From an uncultured Steroidobacter sp. (GTDB taxonomy: Bacteria > Pseudomonadota > Gammaproteobacteria > Steroidobacterales > Steroidobacteraceae), in contig CAMLEO010000192.1 in the NCBI GenBank assembly GCA_946478975.1, positions 1-14,067 on the forward strand: a stretch of 14,067 nucleotides of DNA, given 5' to 3'. A program made the translations under genes and the position numbers. Positions 1 to 7,708 of this stretch are shown here, piece by piece (within the stretch, counting starts at the first letter, position 1; the number at the start of each line of letters is the position of its first letter). A model generated the notes under the pieces. The model saw only the letters and a list, made by a program, of their open reading frames with translations. It did no database searches and was not told the origin of the DNA.

Positions 1-281
1 CGTTCGTGCTCGAAGAAATTGCCGAGCTGTACGAGCGAGCCAAGCTGCTGCAGGAAGAGCTCGCGTCGCGCCTGGCTGAGAACACCGGCCGCAACTTGTA
101 TGTATTGTCGATCCTGACTGCGGTGCTGCTGCCGATGACCTTGGTCACCGGCATCTTCGGCATGAACGTCGCCGGCATGCCCGGGCTGCACAGCCCGCAT
201 GCGTTCTGGTGGACGATGCTCGCGATTCTGGCGAGCGGTGCGGTGACGCTCGCGGCGTTTTTCTGGCGCCGGTTGTTATAA
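1..281 (+). CDS. CorA/ZntB-family divalent metal transporter, C-terminal part (5' end outside window)
   Basis: The reading frame is open from the left edge of the window (first complete codon at position 3), so only about the last 93 residues are present. They hold the end of the long cytoplasmic helix (rich in E, L, R and A), then a membrane helix ending in the signature GMN inside GIFGMNVAGMPG, a short loop, and a second membrane helix (FWWTMLAILASGAV) before a basic tail. This is the standard C-terminal architecture of the pentameric CorA/ZntB family, where the GMN loop forms the selectivity entrance for Mg2+, Co2+, Ni2+ or Zn2+. Both family signatures are seen directly. Which metal is carried cannot be decided from this fragment. 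It probably sits in the inner membrane and shows no visible operon partner downstream. Confidence 0.9.
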   Translation, partial: FVLEEIAELYERAKLLQEELASRLAENTGRNLYVLSILTAVLLPMTLVTGIFGMNVAGMPGLHSPHAFWWTMLAILASGAVTLAAFFWRRLL

Positions 282-284
282 GGA

Positions 285-304
285 TGCCGGTGTTTCTTCC
301 GGCA
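285..304 (+). terminator. Possible stem-loop terminator after the CorA-like gene
   Basis: A 6-bp perfect stem (TGCCGG/CCGGCA) closes an 8-base T-rich loop three bases after the CorA stop codon. There is no clear T-tract after the stem, so it may be a weak terminator or just an mRNA 3' hairpin. Confidence 0.3.
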
Positions 305-351
305 CGCCGTTGTTCTATCCTCGGACCGCTCGTTCAGACACGGGGACTGTC

Positions 352-1080
352 ATGAGAAAGAACTCCGCGCCCGCTGATTCCAAGGGACACGTGGGCGAAT
401 TGCAGCGCCGCGCGCAGGATGCCCGCAAGCGGGCGGAAGCGGCCAAGAAAGAGGCGCAGGACGCAAAACACCGCGCCCGCGAGGCGCGTCGATTGTTCAA
501 GACTGCGAAGAAGGTTGCTAAGAAGGCACGCAACGAGCTGGCCGCACTGACTGACAAGCTGAAAGAGCTGATCGAGCGCGCATCCGGCGCGAAAGCCGCG
601 CAGGCGCCCGCCGGCGCCCGGAAGGCCGAGAAGAAGACCAAGACGGCCAAGCAAACCAAACGCCAGACGGCGCAGCCGAAACACACAACGGCCAAGGCAG
701 CAACCAAGTCCAGCAAACCGAAAGCGACGGTCAAGGCCGCGACCCAGGCCAGCAAGCCGAAAGCGACAGTCAAGGCAGCGGCCCAGGCCAGCAAGCCGAA
801 GGCGACGGTCAAGGCAGCGGCCCAGGCCAGCAAGCCGAAGGCGAAGGTCAAACGTTCGAAACCGCCTAAAGCGAAGTCGAGTGCGACTGTCGAAGTCGCC
901 GCCGCCGAAGCTCAACCCACACCGCCACCGCGCCGTGCGCGATCGAGTCGCAAAGCCGTTGCGAACGATTCGGTCGAGGCGGTCGTCGATACGACGACGG
1001 CGGGCGAAGCGCCGCCGCGAGCGTCCGAAGAGAGCGTCGCGTCCACCGATCAGAACACGCCGGAAGAATCCGCCGCCTGA
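352..1080 (+). CDS. Lys/Ala-rich histone H1-like DNA-binding protein
   Basis: A 242-residue, very basic, low-complexity protein. The frame is open from a TTG at 310, but I chose the ATG at 352, preceded by a GGGGAC ribosome-binding stretch. Residues about 14-80 are a heptad-like K/R/A/E-rich segment (QRRAQDARKRAEAAKKEAQ), probably a long helix or coiled coil. Residues about 80-185 are a disordered Lys/Ala/Pro tail of the histone H1 type (SKPKATVKAAAQ) with four tandem 13-residue repeats. The last 50 residues turn acidic. No enzymatic motif is seen. Similar bacterial H1-like or AlgP-like proteins bind DNA nonspecifically and compact or regulate chromatin, so a nucleoid role is likely by analogy. 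Low-complexity composition makes exact family assignment unsafe. It is transcribed alone, convergent with the CoA-ligase gene. Confidence 0.8.
   Translation: MRKNSAPADSKGHVGELQRRAQDARKRAEAAKKEAQDAKHRAREARRLFKTAKKVAKKARNELAALTDKLKELIERASGAKAAQAPAGARKAEKKTKTAKQTKRQTAQPKHTTAKAATKSSKPKATVKAATQASKPKATVKAAAQASKPKATVKAAAQASKPKAKVKRSKPPKAKSSATVEVAAAEAQPTPPPRRARSSRKAVANDSVEAVVDTTTAGEAPPRASEESVASTDQNTPEESAA
694..849 (+). repeat. Four tandem 39-bp repeats in the H1-like gene
   Basis: Four back-to-back in-frame units (694-732, 733-771, 772-810, 811-849) each encode a 13-residue motif of the form KAA-x-x-(S/A)-SKPKA-x-V. Units 3 and 4 differ by only one base (a single Thr to Lys change at the end), which indicates recent duplication. 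Unit 1 is the most diverged. In-frame length means copy-number change alters the basic tail without breaking the protein. Confidence 0.93.
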
Positions 1081-1103
1081 GCGAATCCCCTCGCAGCGGA
1101 TGG

Positions 1104-1117
1104 CAGCGGAAGCGCTG
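1104..1117. terminator. Small hairpin between convergent genes
   Basis: CAGCG and CGCTG form a 5-bp stem with a 4-base loop in the 85-bp gap between the H1-like gene and the oppositely oriented CoA-ligase gene. There is no T-tract. It is the only candidate termination structure seen in this gap. Confidence 0.2.
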
Positions 1118-1165
1118 TATTGAACAGCGGCTACGTGACACAGGCGTTGCAATCGGATGGAGGTT

Positions 1166-2776
1166 TCAGTTGCCGTTGCGCAAGGCATGCCGTTGCAATT
1201 TGCCCGTAGCTGTCTTCGGTAAGTTGGTTCTGAATTCGATGGCGCGCGGATATTTATAGGGCGCGATCGCTTGTTTTACGAATTGTTGTAATGTTTGCAC
1301 GAGCGCCGGCGAGCCGGCGTAACGCTCGTTGAGCACCACGAACGCTTTGACGATCTGCCCGCGGTCGCTGTCGGGCACGCCGACGACGGCGCACTCGCGC
1401 ACAGCGGGATGTTCCAGCAATGCGGCTTCGACTTCGGGGCCGGCGATGTTATATCCGGCCGAGATGATCATGTCGTCGGCGCGAGCTTCGAAGCGGAAGT
1501 AGCCGTCGTCATCGCACGAATACAGATCGCCAGTGATGTTCCATCCCTGGTGCACGTAGTTCGCCTGCCGCGGATCGTCGAGATAACGGCAGCCCGTTGG
1601 GCCTTTGACCGCGAGACGCCCGATCCTCCCTGGAGGCAGCGGCGTACCTTCCTCATCGACGACGCACGCTTGATAGCCGGGCAGGGGCTTGCCGGTCGTG
1701 CCAGGGCGAATATCGGTGCCGTGCGCCGAAATAAAAATATGAATCAGCTCGGTCGCACCGATGCCGTCGATCAAACGAATGCCGGTGGCCGCGAACCAGG
1801 CGTCGGAGGTGGCCTTCGGCAACGGCTCGCCGGCGGAAATGCAGCGCCTGAGGCTGCTCAGATCGAATTGATCGGTGAGCGGCAGCAGGCCGCGATAGGC
1901 GGTCGGCGACGTAAACAACGCCGTCGCACGAAACCGCTGTACAGCCGCCAGCAAGTTCCCGCCTGTCGGCTGCTCGACGAGCACAGCCGACGCACGCTTG
2001 CCCAGCGGAAACACCAGCAGCGCGCCCAGACCGAACGTAAATCCCAACGGCGGACTGCCGACATAGATATCGTCCGGCGATGTCTCCAACAAGTGTCCGG
2101 CGACCACCTCGCGCATCGCCAGCACGTCGCGATGAAAATGCATGGTCGCCTTGGGAATGCCCGTCGTTCCAGACGTGAACGCGAGCAGACAAACGTCATC
2201 GCGCGCCGTCTCAACGTTGTTGAACGTCGCCGGCTGTCGCGACATCAGCGCTTCGAGCTCGGAGTCGCCATAACGAACGATGTGCTCGAGCTTGCCGCCA
2301 AGCGCAGCCGCTTGCTCCAACTCACCAACCAACCGCATGTCGCAGATCGCGTGATCGATCTGCGCACGTTCGGCGATGACGCAGAGCTCGTGAGCTCGCA
2401 GCAGCGGCATGGTCGTAACCGCAATCGCGCCGGCCTTCATCACTGCCAGCCAGCTCGCAACCAGCATCGGATTGTTCGGGCCGCGCAGGAGCACGCGATT
2501 GCCGGGCACGACGCCCAGATCGTTGACCAGCGCGTTGGCGATTCGGTTCGCGCGTTCCAGCAGCTGCGCGTAGGTCCAATGGTCCTTTTCCGAATACAGC
2601 GCAATGCGGTCGCCGTGACCTTCGGCGACGGCGTCGTCGATCAGCACGACCCCGCAGTTGATGAGCTCGGGATAATGCAGTTCAGGAAGATCGAAGCGAA
2701 ACTCGGGCCACAGATGCGGCGGCGGCAAACGCTCGCGCGCGAATCGATCCACGTGCGACGTATACGCTGCGCTCAT
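1166..2776 (-). CDS. 2-aminobenzoate (anthranilate)-CoA ligase, benzoate-CoA ligase type
   Basis: A 536-residue member of the ANL adenylating superfamily. Visible core motifs are the phosphate-binding TSGTTGIPK at residues 201-209, GIGATEL at 338-344, TGDL at 415-418, the hinge region around 428-445, and the C-terminal PKTATGKLQR with catalytic Lys526. The overall sequence style (GFTFGLGALLVFPL, FTSPTAYR) matches the benzoate/2-aminobenzoate-CoA ligase group. The reaction would be anthranilate + ATP + CoA to 2-aminobenzoyl-CoA. The start at 2776 has GAGGA about 9 bases upstream, overlapping the 16-bp gap after kynU, so the two are almost surely co-transcribed and translationally close. The kynU context strongly favours anthranilate as the substrate. 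Benzoate or another aryl acid is the alternative. Confidence 0.88.
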   Translation of the reverse strand: MSAAYTSHVDRFARERLPPPHLWPEFRFDLPELHYPELINCGVVLIDDAVAEGHGDRIALYSEKDHWTYAQLLERANRIANALVNDLGVVPGNRVLLRGPNNPMLVASWLAVMKAGAIAVTTMPLLRAHELCVIAERAQIDHAICDMRLVGELEQAAALGGKLEHIVRYGDSELEALMSRQPATFNNVETARDDVCLLAFTSGTTGIPKATMHFHRDVLAMREVVAGHLLETSPDDIYVGSPPLGFTFGLGALLVFPLGKRASAVLVEQPTGGNLLAAVQRFRATALFTSPTAYRGLLPLTDQFDLSSLRRCISAGEPLPKATSDAWFAATGIRLIDGIGATELIHIFISAHGTDIRPGTTGKPLPGYQACVVDEEGTPLPPGRIGRLAVKGPTGCRYLDDPRQANYVHQGWNITGDLYSCDDDGYFRFEARADDMIISAGYNIAGPEVEAALLEHPAVRECAVVGVPDSDRGQIVKAFVVLNERYAGSPALVQTLQQFVKQAIAPYKYPRAIEFRTNLPKTATGKLQRHALRNGN

Positions 2777-2792
2777 TGTGTGTGGTCCTCGA

Positions 2793-4067
2793 TCAGGTCA
2801 CCGCGGCACGCACCGAGTAGCGAGGATCCGCCCAACAGCCGCTGTGCACGACATCAGCGAGTGTGTAGGCCGCGTCCCAAACGTCCTGATAGCGAAGATA
2901 CAAAGGAGTGAAGCCGAAGCGCAGCAGGTTCGGCGCACGGAAGTCACCGATCACGCCGCGCTCGATCAGCGCCTGCATGATGCAGTAGCCGTCGGGATGC
3001 GCGAAAGAAACATGGCTGCCTCGGTCGAGCACATTCTCGGGACTGACCAGCTGCAGCGACGGACAGATGTCGGCGACCAGGTCCACGAACAGCTCGCTCA
3101 GCCAGCGCGATTTCTGCACCACGTCCTGCATGCGACAGCGGAGCATCAGGTCGACGCCGACTTCGAGGCTCAACAAGCCGAGGATCGAGGGCGTCCCGCA
3201 CAGGAACCTGCGAATTCCCGGCGCGGGCGCGTAGCGATCGTCGAAGTCGAACGGGCGCAAGTGGCCCATCCAACCTTTCAGCGGCGATGCGAGCGCGGCG
3301 TGGTGTCGCTCGGCGACGAACAGATAGGCCGGCGCGCCGGGGCCGCCATTCAAATATTTGTAACCGCAGCCCACGGCCATATCGGCGTTGCAGCCGTTCA
3401 GGTCCACATCGAGCGCGCCGGCACTATGGCTCAGATCCCAGATCACGAGCGCGCCGTGCTCGTGAGCTTTTGCGGTGATCGCACGCATGTCGTGGATCGC
3501 GGCGGTCTTGTAATGAACGTGGGTGAGCACGACCACCGCCGTATTGGAATCGATGCTGTCGATGATGCGATCGGCCGGTTCGAGCCGCAGCTGTGCGGCA
3601 CAGTTGCGGGTGCCGATCACGCCTTCGGCCATGTAGAGATCGGTCGGGAAGTTGCCCGGCTCGGACAACACCACGCAGCGGTCGGGGCGAGCAGCCAGTG
3701 CGGCGCCGATCAACTTGAACAAGTTCACCGAGGTGGAATCGGCGACGACCACTTCGCCGCCGCGAGCGCCGATCAGCTTCGCGATCTTGTCGCCGACGCG
3801 CAGCGGCGCATCGATCCAGTTGTGAGTGTTCCAGCTGCGGATGAGGCCCTGGCCCCATTCCTTGGTGAGCACTTCGTCGACGCGGGCGCGAGTGGCCTTG
3901 GGCAGCGGACCGAGCGAGTTGCCGTCGAGGTAGATGATGCCGCCGGGCAGGTCGAAGTCTTCGCGCCGGTAGCGCAGCGGGTCCTCGCTGTCCCAGCGGC
4001 GGATCGCCGCGTAGGTAATCGCATCTCGGCGCTCGTGGGTCGTGGTCTTGTCGAACTTACGATGCAT
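2793..4067 (-). CDS. kynU: Kynureninase
   Basis: A 424-residue PLP-dependent fold-type I enzyme that hydrolyses L-kynurenine to anthranilate and L-alanine. Visible hallmarks are YLDGNSLGPLP at 46-56, NTHNWIDAPLR at 80-90, WDLSHSAGAL at 210-219 with PLP-nitrogen-binding Asp211, and YKYLNGGPG with the Schiff-base Lys238. Length matches the family (about 415-425). The frame stays open upstream to 4460, but that would run over the divergent regulator. The ATG at 4067 has AAGGA 7 bases upstream and gives the expected N terminus. It is the first gene of a minus-strand operon with the anthranilate-CoA ligase. The dioxygenase (kynA) and formamidase (kynB) are not in the window. The divergent Lrp-type regulator fits kynurenine-responsive control. 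Confidence 0.96.
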   Translation of the reverse strand: MHRKFDKTTTHERRDAITYAAIRRWDSEDPLRYRREDFDLPGGIIYLDGNSLGPLPKATRARVDEVLTKEWGQGLIRSWNTHNWIDAPLRVGDKIAKLIGARGGEVVVADSTSVNLFKLIGAALAARPDRCVVLSEPGNFPTDLYMAEGVIGTRNCAAQLRLEPADRIIDSIDSNTAVVVLTHVHYKTAAIHDMRAITAKAHEHGALVIWDLSHSAGALDVDLNGCNADMAVGCGYKYLNGGPGAPAYLFVAERHHAALASPLKGWMGHLRPFDFDDRYAPAPGIRRFLCGTPSILGLLSLEVGVDLMLRCRMQDVVQKSRWLSELFVDLVADICPSLQLVSPENVLDRGSHVSFAHPDGYCIMQALIERGVIGDFRAPNLLRFGFTPLYLRYQDVWDAAYTLADVVHSGCWADPRYSVRAAVT

Positions 4068-4158
4068 GGTGACGTCCTTCCCCAGCTCGGCCCAGTGTCG
4101 CGCCGTGGCTGCGAGACATTGTTCCGAAGCGCCGCGCTTGCACCGGTCCCAAAAGAAC

Positions 4159-4172
4159 GTTAGTACTACAAC
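4159..4172. promoter_or_regulatory. Possible KynR operator in the divergent kynU-kynR intergenic region
   Basis: The 132-bp gap between kynU and the divergent regulator carries an AT-rich island, GTTAGTACTACAAC, containing the perfect 8-bp palindrome TAGTACTA at 4161-4168. It is placed about 30 bp before the regulator start and about 90 bp before kynU. Lrp/AsnC proteins often bind short, AT-rich imperfect palindromes in such divergent regions. This is a positional and symmetry argument only. Confidence 0.3.
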
Positions 4173-4199
4173 CCACCCGTTCTGCAGGAAAACGTCCCG

Positions 4200-4655
4200 A
4201 TGCTGGAGAAAACCGAAACCGCCATTCTGAAATTGCTGGAAGAGGACGGACGGCTCTCGTACGCTGAGCTGGGCGAGAAGGTCGGCCTGTCCAAGAGCCC
4301 GTGCTGGTCGCGCGTGCGCGAGCTGGAGCGCCGGGGCGTCATCCGGCGTTATCGGGCGGAGATCGACCCGGCCGCGGTCGGCCTGGACCTGCATGCATTC
4401 GTGCAGGTCACCATCAACTCGGCCAAGCACACCGAGTTCGAGGCGGCGGTGAACCGGCATCCGTCGGTGCTGGAGTGCTTCACCACCGCGGGCCAGGCCG
4501 ATTACTTGTTACACGTATTGGTCCGTGGCATCGGCGAGCTGGACGAGCTGCTGCGCTCGCAGATCTCGCGCCTGCCCGGCGTGCAGCGGCTGGAGACCAC
4601 CGTGTGCATGAAGACCATCAAGCATCGCGGCTCGCTGATGGCCTGCTTGCGGTGA
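4200..4655 (+). CDS. kynR: Lrp/AsnC-family transcriptional regulator, KynR-like
   Basis: A 151-residue regulator of typical Lrp size. Residues 4-60 form the winged helix-turn-helix (ILKLLEEDGRLSYAELGEKVGLSKSPCWSRVRELERRGVI). Residues about 65-145 form the RAM ligand-binding and oligomerisation domain (HAFVQVTIN ... VLECFTTAGQADYLLHV). The ATG at 4200 has AGGAA about 10 bases upstream. It is divergent from kynU, the arrangement described for KynR in Pseudomonas, where the regulator activates kyn genes in response to kynurenine. The symbol rests on family plus position. A generic Lrp-like regulator recruited here is the alternative. It is followed after 38 bp by a stand-alone RAM protein. Confidence 0.85.
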   Translation: MLEKTETAILKLLEEDGRLSYAELGEKVGLSKSPCWSRVRELERRGVIRRYRAEIDPAAVGLDLHAFVQVTINSAKHTEFEAAVNRHPSVLECFTTAGQADYLLHVLVRGIGELDELLRSQISRLPGVQRLETTVCMKTIKHRGSLMACLR

Positions 4656-4693
4656 GAAGATATGACGATAGAGCGAACGAACAGGAGAGCATC

Positions 4694-4978
4694 ATGATCG
4701 GCGGCGTCAGCGCAGTGGTCCTCATCAAAGCGGAAACTTCGCGGGTCAACGAGCTCGCGCAAAAGCTGGTCGAGCTCAAGGGCGTGGCGGAAGTTTTCTC
4801 CGTGGCCGGGCAGTACGACCTGGTCGCGATCGTGCGCGTGAAGGAGAACGAAGAGCTGGCCGACGTGGTCAGCGAGAAAATGCGCAAGCTCGACGGCGTG
4901 CAGCTCACCGAGACCATGATCGCGTTCCGCGTGTTCACCAAGGCGGCGGTGGAAGGAATGTTCGATCTGGGCAGCTGA
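4694..4978 (+). CDS. Stand-alone Lrp/AsnC ligand-binding (RAM) domain protein
   Basis: A 94-residue protein with an excellent AGGAG ribosome binding site 6 bases before the ATG. The whole protein is one alpha/beta RAM domain: AVVLIKAET, then helix, VAEVFSVAGQYDLVAIV, then helix, and LTETMIAFRVF at the end. There is no helix-turn-helix, so it cannot bind DNA in the usual Lrp way. Stand-alone RAM proteins are known and form Lrp-like oligomers that can bind amino acids. It lies 38 bp after the KynR-like gene in the same direction and is probably co-transcribed with it. A role as effector sensor or hetero-oligomer partner is inference. The frame extends upstream inside the KynR-like gene, but the RBS and domain boundary support this start. 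Confidence 0.9.
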   Translation: MIGGVSAVVLIKAETSRVNELAQKLVELKGVAEVFSVAGQYDLVAIVRVKENEELADVVSEKMRKLDGVQLTETMIAFRVFTKAAVEGMFDLGS

Positions 4979-5030
4979 TCGTGTCGTTTTGAAGTACATT
5001 GCGCGTCCGGCATCCGAAGCAGCACGCGCA

Positions 5031-6050
5031 ATGACTCAACCTGCAACAGCCTACGTCCCGGCGGCGAACCGCTACGACACATTCTCCTATCGCGCTACCG
5101 GGCGCAGCGGATTGAAGCTGCCGCCGCTGTCGCTCGGCTTGTGGCACAACTTCGGCGACAACACGCCGATCGAACGGCAGCGCGAGATCCTGCGCACGGC
5201 GTTCGACCTGGGGATCACTCATTTCGATCTCGCCAACAACTACGGCACGCCGTATGGCAGCGCCGAGACCAACTTCGGCCGCCTGCTGAAAGAAGATTTC
5301 CACGCGCATCGCGACGAGCTGATCGTCTCCACCAAGGCGGGATGGGATATGTGGCCGGGGCCGTACGGGCAGGGCGGCGGCTCGCGTAAATATGTGCTCG
5401 CGAGCCTGGATCAGAGCCTGCGTCGCATGGGGCTCGACTATGTCGATATTTTCTATTCGCATCGCTTCGATCCCGACACGCCGCTGGAAGAAACGGCGTC
5501 CGCGCTGGCTACAGCCGTGCAGCAGGGCAAGGCGTTGTACGTCGGCATTTCGGCGTACTCGGCCGAGCAAACATTGGAGATCGAGGGGCTGCTGCGGCGC
5601 TGGCAGATTCCGCTGCTGATTCATCAGCCGAGATACAGCATCTTCGATCGCGCGATCGAGGCCGGTTTGTTCCCGGCGATCGAAAAGATCGGCGCGGGCA
5701 TGATCGCGTTCTCGCCGCTGGCGCAGGGGCTGCTGACCAATCGTTATCTGCAGGGGATTCCGAGCGACTCACGCATCGGGCGAGGCACGCGTTTCCTGAC
5801 TCCGGAGGCGGCGTCGACCAGCGTGGTGGAGAAAGCAGCTGCGTTGAATGAGATCGCTCGGGCTCGCGGGCAGTCGCTCGCGCAGATGGCGATTGCGTGG
5901 GTGTTGCGGGAGCCGAGAATGACTTCGGCCATCATCGGCGCCAGCAGTTCCACTCAGGTTCGTGAGAACGTCGCAGCGCTGAACCAGTTGTCGTTCTCGA
6001 AGGAAGAGCTCGCGGCCATCGATCGAATCGCGCCAGGGCCGCGGGCCTAA
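5031..6050 (+). CDS. gpr: Aldo-keto reductase, YghZ/L-glyceraldehyde 3-phosphate reductase type
   Basis: A 339-residue (beta/alpha)8 NADPH-dependent aldo-keto reductase. The catalytic tetrad is visible as Asp66 and Tyr71 (FDLANNYG), Lys102 (STKAG) and His144 (YSHRFD). Stretches such as LSLGLWHNFG, GWDMWPGPYG, SRKYVLASLDQSL and GLDYVDIFYSHR are those of E. coli YghZ, which reduces L-glyceraldehyde 3-phosphate and methylglyoxal. I chose the ATG at 5031. A TTG at 4989 in the same frame would add 14 residues, and neither start has a strong RBS. It lies 52 bp after the RAM gene and could be the third gene of that transcript, though no pathway link to kynurenine is evident. Its stop overlaps the stop of the convergent kinase. 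Confidence 0.9.
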   Translation: MTQPATAYVPAANRYDTFSYRATGRSGLKLPPLSLGLWHNFGDNTPIERQREILRTAFDLGITHFDLANNYGTPYGSAETNFGRLLKEDFHAHRDELIVSTKAGWDMWPGPYGQGGGSRKYVLASLDQSLRRMGLDYVDIFYSHRFDPDTPLEETASALATAVQQGKALYVGISAYSAEQTLEIEGLLRRWQIPLLIHQPRYSIFDRAIEAGLFPAIEKIGAGMIAFSPLAQGLLTNRYLQGIPSDSRIGRGTRFLTPEAASTSVVEKAAALNEIARARGQSLAQMAIAWVLREPRMTSAIIGASSSTQVRENVAALNQLSFSKEELAAIDRIAPGPRA

Positions 6051-7708
6051 CGCTGGTCCAGCACCTGGCGCACCTTGGTGGCCAGCTGCTGGATCGTGAA
6101 CGGCTTGGGCAGGAATGAAACATCGCGATCGAGCATGCCGTTGTGAATGACGGCATTGCGCGTGTAACCGGTCGTGTACAGCACCTTCAGTTCGGGCCGG
6201 CGTTGTTTCATGAGATCGGCAAGCTGCTTGCCGTTCATGTCGGGCATCACTACGTCCGTGAACAGCAGATCGAACGACGGCTGCGAGTCCAGCATCGTCA
6301 GCGCCTGTTTCGCATCGCTGGCGTGAATTACCGTGTAGCCCAGGTCCCGCAGCAGCTGCACCGACATCTGGCGCACGCCGGCTTCGTCCTCGACGACCAG
6401 GATGATCTCGGTCGGCTTGCCTTCCATCGGCCGGCCGACGTTGACCGCCGGCGCCACCTCGATTTCTTCGCCGACGTAGCGGGGCAGGTACAGCTTCACC
6501 GTCGTGCCCTGGCCGACTTCGGAATAAATCTTCACATGCCCGCCGGATTGCTTCGCAAAGCCGTAGACCTGCGACAACCCGAGGCCCGTGCCCTGGCCAG
6601 GTTTTTTAGTCGTAAAGAACGGATCGAATGCTCGCGACAGCACTTCGGCGCCCATGCCGGTGCCCGTGTCTGAAACAGCGATCGCGACATATTGGCCGGG
6701 ACGGACTTCGGCGTGGCTCGCCGCGTAGCTGTCGTCCAGGTGCGCGTTCATTGTTTCCAATGTGATCTTGCCGCCGTCCGGCATCGCGTCCCGGCCGTTG
6801 ACGCACAAGTTCAGAATCGCGCTTTCCAGCTGCGGCGGATCGGCAAACATGCGCCAGAGCCCGCCGGCGAGCACCGTTTCCATGCGAATGTTGCCGCCGA
6901 GCGTACGCGTCAGCATCTCGGACATGCTGCCGACCAGCTTGTTGACGTCGACGGGCTTCGGATCCAGCGGCTGCTGCCGAGAGAAGGCGAGGAGTCTTGC
7001 GGTGAGCTCAGCAGCTCGGCGTGCGCCTTCCATCGCGTGATCCACTGCCTTCGCGGCTTTCGCTGGATCGCGTTCGGAATATTTCTTCGCCATGTCGAGC
7101 GAGCCGACGATGATGGCGAGCATGTTGTTGAAGTCGTGCGCGATGCCGCCGGTGAGCTGACCGACCGCTTCCATCTTTTGCATCTGCCGGACCTGCGCCT
7201 CGGCGCGTTCACGCGATTTGGCTTCGCCGCGCAGCTGCTGATTCGCCGCCTCCAGCTCGGCCGTGCGCTCTGCGACGCGCGCTTCGAGCTGGTCGTTCAA
7301 TCGACGCCGTTCCTCGACCTCTTTCGCGTACTCCGTAAGGCCTCGATGCATCGCTGCCGTCAGCACCAGGATGACGCTGGTCAGCACGATGTAAAAACCC
7401 ATGCCGATCCAGTTGGAGATGCCGCGGGACGTCTCGAACGACCAGTCCGGCGGCAGCAGGAAATAAGCCGAGATGATGCCGCCGAGCACGGCACACACGC
7501 TGCCCGCGCGCCAGCCGAAGGTGAACGCGGTGAGCACCAGCGCCACAAAGAATGTGATGAAAGGAAAGCCTTCCAGCACGCCGCTCAACAGCACGCGAAC
7601 GTACATGGCGGCCACGCTCGTGAGCACCGCAAAGGCGTACCCCAGCCACGCATGCTCGCGCAACACGCGGGCAGCCTCGTATACCTTGCGTATGCCTCTT
7701 ACCAGCAT
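6047..7708 (-). CDS. Hybrid sensor histidine kinase with DUF4118-like membrane sensor and C-terminal receiver
   Basis: 553 residues. The N-terminal four hydrophobic helices (about 22-40, 50-64, 68-85, 100-120) resemble the KdpD/DUF4118 membrane module. A coiled coil follows at 125-180. The H-box is GGIAHDFNNML with phospho-acceptor His191. The ATPase domain has N-box Asn304 (CVNGRDAM), G1 SDTGTGMG at 346-353, F-box FDPFFTTK and G2 GQGTGLGL. The receiver domain is at 434-553 with acidic Glu440/Asp441, phospho-acceptor Asp485 (FTDVVMPD) and Lys535 (PKPF). The fused receiver and HDFNN-type kinase are typical of bacterial hybrid kinases without a dedicated output domain, so a downstream regulator or phosphotransfer protein must lie elsewhere. 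The stimulus is unknown. The start at 7708 has only a weak RBS. It is divergent from the small membrane protein gene. Confidence 0.92.
   Translation of the reverse strand: MLVRGIRKVYEAARVLREHAWLGYAFAVLTSVAAMYVRVLLSGVLEGFPFITFFVALVLTAFTFGWRAGSVCAVLGGIISAYFLLPPDWSFETSRGISNWIGMGFYIVLTSVILVLTAAMHRGLTEYAKEVEERRRLNDQLEARVAERTAELEAANQQLRGEAKSRERAEAQVRQMQKMEAVGQLTGGIAHDFNNMLAIIVGSLDMAKKYSERDPAKAAKAVDHAMEGARRAAELTARLLAFSRQQPLDPKPVDVNKLVGSMSEMLTRTLGGNIRMETVLAGGLWRMFADPPQLESAILNLCVNGRDAMPDGGKITLETMNAHLDDSYAASHAEVRPGQYVAIAVSDTGTGMGAEVLSRAFDPFFTTKKPGQGTGLGLSQVYGFAKQSGGHVKIYSEVGQGTTVKLYLPRYVGEEIEVAPAVNVGRPMEGKPTEIILVVEDEAGVRQMSVQLLRDLGYTVIHASDAKQALTMLDSQPSFDLLFTDVVMPDMNGKQLADLMKQRRPELKVLYTTGYTRNAVIHNGMLDRDVSFLPKPFTIQQLATKVRQVLDQR

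Noticed and set aside
334..1188. Long minus-strand frames opposite the H1-like gene
   Set aside because: Low-complexity Arg/Leu or Ala/Leu repeats that are the complement of the Lys/Ala repeats; no independent signal.
1295..2911. 538-residue open frame on the plus strand, antisense to the CoA ligase
   Set aside because: Arg/His/Gln-rich composition with no domain; a typical antisense shadow of a GC-rich gene whose real product is unmistakable on the other strand.
2778..4163. 461-residue plus-strand frame antisense to kynU
   Set aside because: Same shadow effect; kynU carries all catalytic motifs on the minus strand.
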